Assembly (NCBI RefSeq): GCF_019285515.1
Contig: NZ_CP079095.1
Span: 1,488,001 to 1,552,000 of the forward strand
Direction of reading: 5' to 3'
DNA: 64,000 bases
Source of the DNA: Methylococcus sp. Mc7
GTDB lineage: Bacteria; Pseudomonadota; Gammaproteobacteria; Methylococcales; Methylococcaceae
Below, in pieces: positions 60,629 through 64,000 of the stretch (within the stretch, counting starts at the first letter, position 1; each line of letters opens with the position of its first letter). A program made the position numbers and the translations under genes. The notes under the pieces are model-generated. The model was not told where the DNA came from, did not search any database, and saw only the letters and a program-made list of their open reading frames with translations.

Positions 60629-61937
60629 GCGTTGGCAAACCGACCCGCTTGGAAAGTACTGCTACATCAAGGCTCGCATCGGCTGGCGGGGACTCGCCGC
60701 ATCCGAGTATAGGGAGTCAGGGCCTTTTCTCATTGCGGGGAAGCACATTGAGAGCGGGCGCATCGACTGGGATGCCACCGATCACATCTCGGAGTTCCGC
60801 TACAACGAATCGTCGGAGATCGCCCTTGCAGAAGGTGATGTGATTCTTTCAAAAGACGGCACCATCGGGCGCGTAGCTCGCATCGATTCGCTACCAGGAA
60901 AAGCAACGATCAATGGAACGATGATGCTCGTTCGCCCCGTGCGGGGGATCGACTATCGCTTTCTGTATCACGTCCTGAACGGTGCTGAGTTCAAGAAACT
61001 CATCGATGACAAGGTCTCGGGTAGTTCGATCCCGCATATCTTTCAGCGGGACATGGTCACCTTGCCGGTGTCCTTCCCGCCAATCGCGCATCAGACGAAG
61101 CTGGCCGAGGTCCTCGACACCCTCGACACCGCCATCCATGAAACCGAGGCGATCATCGCCAAGCTCAAGGCCATCAAGCAGGGCCTGCTGCACGACCTGC
61201 TGACGCGCGGCATAGCCGCCAACGGCGAACTGCGCCCGCCCCAGGCCGAGGCGCCGCATCTCTACAAGCCCTCGCCGCTGGGGTGGATTCCGAAGGAGTG
61301 GGACATCAAGCAGCTTGCAGAGTTGCTAGGCAACGTCGATCCGTCTATGCGCTCAGGCCCGTTTGGCAGTGCACTTTTGAAGCAAGAGCTGGTTGAAGCT
61401 GGATTCCCGCTGCTCGGAATCGACAACGTCCATGCCGAGCGGTTTGTTTCCAGCTACACGCGCTTCGTGACACCAACGGAATTCGCGCAGCTGTCGCGCT
61501 ATGCAGTTCGCCCCGACGACTTGATGATCACGATCATAGGCACTGTCGGGCGATGCTGCCTGGTGCCGGACGACATCGGTCAGGCTCTGTCTTCCAAGCA
61601 CACTTGGACGATCTCTCTCAATCAACAAATCTACTCGCCCTACTTGGCCATGTTGCAGGTCAATTTCTCGCCTTGGGTGCTTGGGCACTTTGCTCGAGAT
61701 CAGCAAGGCGGGACGATGGCTGCAATTCGGTCTGAAACACTGAGATCCACTCGGCTTCCGGCACCTCCGCGTACAGAGCAACGCCTTATTGAAAAGGGCC
61801 TTCGCGAGCTGGACAAGAGAATTGACCTAGAGGTTGATTCTCTTGCGAAGCGCCGGTCGGAGAAAACCGCCCTCTCGGACGACCTCCTCACTGGCCGCGT
61901 GCGCGTCACGCCGCTGCTGGAGGCCACTGCGCCGTGA
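60621..61937 (+). CDS. hsdS: Type I restriction-modification specificity subunit
   Basis: The 438-residue protein gives the system its DNA target. It has two target-recognition domains (about 5-155 and 225-375), each followed by a conserved helix: AEVLDTLDTAIHETEAIIAKLKAIKQGLLHDLLTRG and IEKGLRELDKRIDLEVDSLAKRRSEKTALSDDLLTGR. The recognition domains are visibly less GC-rich than the conserved parts, as expected from domain exchange. It starts within the end of hsdM and overlaps the next gene by 4 bases. It is intact, unlike its two neighbours. Confidence 0.92.
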   Translation: MSERWQTDPLGKYCYIKARIGWRGLAASEYRESGPFLIAGKHIESGRIDWDATDHISEFRYNESSEIALAEGDVILSKDGTIGRVARIDSLPGKATINGTMMLVRPVRGIDYRFLYHVLNGAEFKKLIDDKVSGSSIPHIFQRDMVTLPVSFPPIAHQTKLAEVLDTLDTAIHETEAIIAKLKAIKQGLLHDLLTRGIAANGELRPPQAEAPHLYKPSPLGWIPKEWDIKQLAELLGNVDPSMRSGPFGSALLKQELVEAGFPLLGIDNVHAERFVSSYTRFVTPTEFAQLSRYAVRPDDLMITIIGTVGRCCLVPDDIGQALSSKHTWTISLNQQIYSPYLAMLQVNFSPWVLGHFARDQQGGTMAAIRSETLRSTRLPAPPRTEQRLIEKGLRELDKRIDLEVDSLAKRRSEKTALSDDLLTGRVRVTPLLEATAP

Positions 61938-63591
61938 CCCACCCGCTGCCGCCCGCCGAATCGCTGACGGTCGAGTTCAAGAGCGACCGCAAGCGGTTGT
62001 CCGACGCTGAACTGGTCGAGGCGGTGGTCTGCCTGGCCAATGCCGAGGGCGGCGAGTTCTGGCTGGGGGTGGAAGACGACGGTACGCCCACCGGCCTGCA
62101 CCCCGAGCATGCGCTGCTGACGGGGCTGCCGGGCCTCGTTGCCGCGCGCACCTCGCCCGCCGTGGCGGTGCAGGTGCAGGCGGTCGAGGTGGGCGGTGTG
62201 CGGGTGGCGCGCGTTGCGGTACCCAAGGGGGCGACCGAGGTGGCCACGGCATCCGGCGTGTATTTGCGGCGTCGCATCCGGCATGATGGCCGGCCGGAAT
62301 GCGTGCCCATGTTGCCGCACGACCGCGCCAGTCGGCTCGCGCATCTGGGCCTGGTGGACGCTTCGGCCCAGGCGGTGGCTGGCGCCACGCTGGCAGACTT
62401 CGACCCATTGGAGCGCGAGCGGCTGCGCCAGACCGTGCAGCAATACGGCGGAGACCGGGTGCTGCTGGAGTTGGATGACGATGCGCTGGACGGCGCGCTG
62501 GGTTTCACCGCGCGCCAGCCCGACGGCAGCCGCGTGCCCACGCTGTGCGGCTTGCTATTGGTGGGGCGCGAGTCGGCGCTGCGCGAGCTGGTGGCCATGC
62601 ACGAGGTGGCTTTCCAGGTGCTGGAACGCGAAGCGGTGCGCTTCAACGAATTCAGGCGCTTTCCGCTGCTCAAGGCGCTGGACTGGCTGGAAACCAACTT
62701 CCGCCCCTACAACCCCGAGGAGGAGTTGCAGGTGGGGCTGTTCCGCGTGCCGGTCCCGATGGTGGACATGGCGGCCTTCCGCGAGGCCGTGGCCAACGCG
62801 CTGATCCACCGCGATTACCACCGCCTGGGCGCTGTGCATGTGCGGCTGGACGATCAGGGCCTGACCATCAGCAACCCCGGCGGTCTGGTGGAAGGCGTGA
62901 CCCTGGCCAACTTGCTGACCACCGAGCCGCGCCCGCGCAACCGCGCGCTGGCCGATGCGATGAAGCGCATCGGCGTGGTCGAGCGCTCGGGCCGGGGTGT
63001 GGACACGATCTACCGCGGCATGCTCAAGTTCGGCCGCCCGGCGCCGGATTACTCGCGCACCGATGCGCACAACGTGGTGGTGCGCCTGCCCACCGAGCCG
63101 GCCGATCTGGATTTCCGCCGTCTGGTGGTGGAGGAGGAGGAGCGGCGGCGAGGCGGCGACCTGCCCATCGACAGCCTGATCGCACTGGCGGCGGTGCGGG
63201 AACTCAAGCGGGTGACGGCGGAAGAGCTGGCTGGGCGCATCCAGCGCGATGCCGCCAGCGCCAAGCGCACGCTGGAGGCGCTGACCGAGGCGGGCCTGGT
63301 GGAAGCCCACGGCAGCACGCGGGGACGCAGCTACACCCTTTCAGCGGCCGTCTACCGGGTGGCGGGTGACAAGGCGGGTACACCCGGCAGGCTGGCTTCG
63401 CGCCGATCCAGAACGAACAAATGGTGCTGAGTTACGTCCGCCAGCACGGCCAGATCCGGCGCGCCGAGGTGATGGATCTTTGCCATTTGAGCGAGGGTCA
63501 AGCCAAGGAATTGATCCGTAAGCTGAAGGAGCGAGGCGCTTTGATCCAGCATGGCGAGCGGCGAGCTGCGTATTACACGGCTGGTTCTTGA
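61934..63591 (+). pseudogene. AlbA-2/RecG-like ATP-binding HTH protein, frameshifted near its C-terminus
   Basis: The open frame to 63430 gives 498 residues. An N-terminal AlbA_2 (Schlafen-type) domain (SLTVEFKSDRKRLSDAELVEAVVCLANAEGGEFWLGV start) is followed by a GHKL-type HATPase_c_4 region (ANALIHRDYHRLG, ISNPGGL, RSGRGVDTIYRGM) and winged helices. After AAVYRVAGDKAG the frame breaks up. One base earlier, near 63378, the other frame continues as RQAGFAPIQNEQMVLSYVRQHGQIRRAEVMDLC to a TGA at 63591. This is a normal C-terminal winged helix. One lost T therefore explains the break. The protein sits between hsdS and hsdR, where such accessory genes are common; its role is unknown. Confidence 0.78.
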
Positions 63592-63620
63592 TCGAGGACA
63601 GGGGGCTGCGCTATGGCGGT

Positions 63621-63650
63621 TTTTGGATGGTTTTGGATGGTTTTGGATGC
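63621..63650 (+). repeat. Three tandem 10-bp repeats in the hsdR leader
   Basis: TTTTGGATGG occurs three times in a row, with one final mismatch. It lies in a short open frame that begins with ATG at 63613 and ends with a TGA that overlaps the hsdR ATG (63683-63685, TGATG). Because 10 is not a multiple of 3, a change in copy number would shift that short frame. Confidence 0.8.
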
Positions 63651-63683
63651 ATTCCGCCAAATGCCCAGCCGGAGGGCGCTCTG

Positions 63684-64000
63684 ATGGGCTGGGAACTCGA
63701 AGACGTCGAAAAGCCTTTCGTCGCCCAGTTGCAGGCGCTGGGCTGGGCTCACACCGAAGGCAACCTCGACACCCCGGCGCTCACCGGCCGCAGCAGCTTC
63801 TCCGAGGTGATCCAGGAGGGCGTGCTGCGCGAGCGTCTGCGCGCCCTGAACCCCGGCCCCGATGGCCAGCCGTGGCTGGACGATGCGCGGCTGTCGGAAG
63901 CCGTGGCCGCCATCACCCGGCTGGGCACGCACAAGCTGATGGAGGCCAACCGGAAGGCCACCGAGACCTTGATCCGCGGCCTGACCGTCGAGGGCCTGCC
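63684..64000 (+). CDS. hsdR: Type I restriction-modification R subunit, N-terminal part (runs off the window)
   Basis: The 105 visible residues (MGWELEDVEKPFVAQLQALG onward) are the normal start of HsdR. The part seen leads toward the nuclease domain; no catalytic motif is reached. GGAGG lies 8 bases before the ATG. The frame stays open to the window edge. The gene cannot be judged intact. Confidence 0.82.
   Translation, partial: MGWELEDVEKPFVAQLQALGWAHTEGNLDTPALTGRSSFSEVIQEGVLRERLRALNPGPDGQPWLDDARLSEAVAAITRLGTHKLMEANRKATETLIRGLTVEGL

Noticed and set aside
1-64000. tRNA, rRNA, CRISPR arrays and insertion sequences
   Set aside because: Scanning by eye found no cloverleaf with a T-arm core, no regularly spaced repeats and no transposase-like protein. 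A covariance-model search would be decisive.

Overview
This 64 kb, high-GC window looks like chromosome of a gammaproteobacterial (Type X) methanotroph, very probably Methylococcus capsulatus or a close relative. Three things point there. A complete pmoCAB operon encodes proteins of 260, 247 and 414 residues. A full set of genes for tetrahydromethanopterin (H4MPT) and methanofuran C1 transfer is present. A two-gene sterol operon (oxidosqualene cyclase plus squalene monooxygenase) is rare among bacteria and known from Methylococcus. I see no rRNA, tRNA, CRISPR array or insertion sequence.

Layout. 1-6.3 kb: a small anchored protein, then minus-strand genes for a membrane protein, ttcA, fabB-fabA, a NamZ-like muramidase and two small genes. 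6.4-10.1 kb: sterol synthesis (plus strand). 10.1-14.1 kb: minus-strand operon mfnD-mfnF-pabB-mfnE for methanofuran and pABA supply. 14.1-20.5 kb: a HisA-like gene, then the minus-strand operon mptG / ATP-grasp / mch / RimK-like / CitG-like / fae. 20.7-25.5 kb: the divergent fhcBADC operon for the formyltransferase/hydrolase complex. 25.7-29.0 kb: pmoCAB with its own promoter and a strong terminator. Methane to methanol (Pmo), formaldehyde capture (Fae), cyclohydrolase (Mch) and formate release (Fhc) therefore lie within about 15 kb, together with cofactor genes.

29-40.3 kb (minus strand): typA, then the chain def-fmt-rsmB-DUF4390-ntrY-ntrX-trkA-methyltransferase-rhodanese, mostly joined by 4-base start/stop overlaps. 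40.5-46.1 kb (plus strand): the conserved LysM-dprA-smg-topA-tsaC housekeeping block. 46.3-51.5 kb (plus strand): five closely spaced genes that I cannot place in a known pathway: an FAD amine-oxidase-like protein with an extra C-terminal region, a ModC-like ATPase with degenerate catalytic motifs, a 103-residue protein, a DUF364-like protein and a 330-residue unknown. This is the best candidate here for an undescribed system. 51.6-58.0 kb: a large AsmA/DUF748-type protein, an exported PCMT, an APC permease, an HNH protein and slyX.

58.1-64.0 kb is an accessory island: a type I restriction-modification locus (hsdM, hsdS, an AlbA/RecG-like ATPase-HTH gene, start of hsdR). hsdM and the ATPase gene each carry an apparent single-base frameshift. 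hsdM also contains an in-frame palindromic dispersed repeat. A 10-bp tandem repeat lies in the hsdR leader. The locus thus looks decayed, switchable, or affected by sequencing error.
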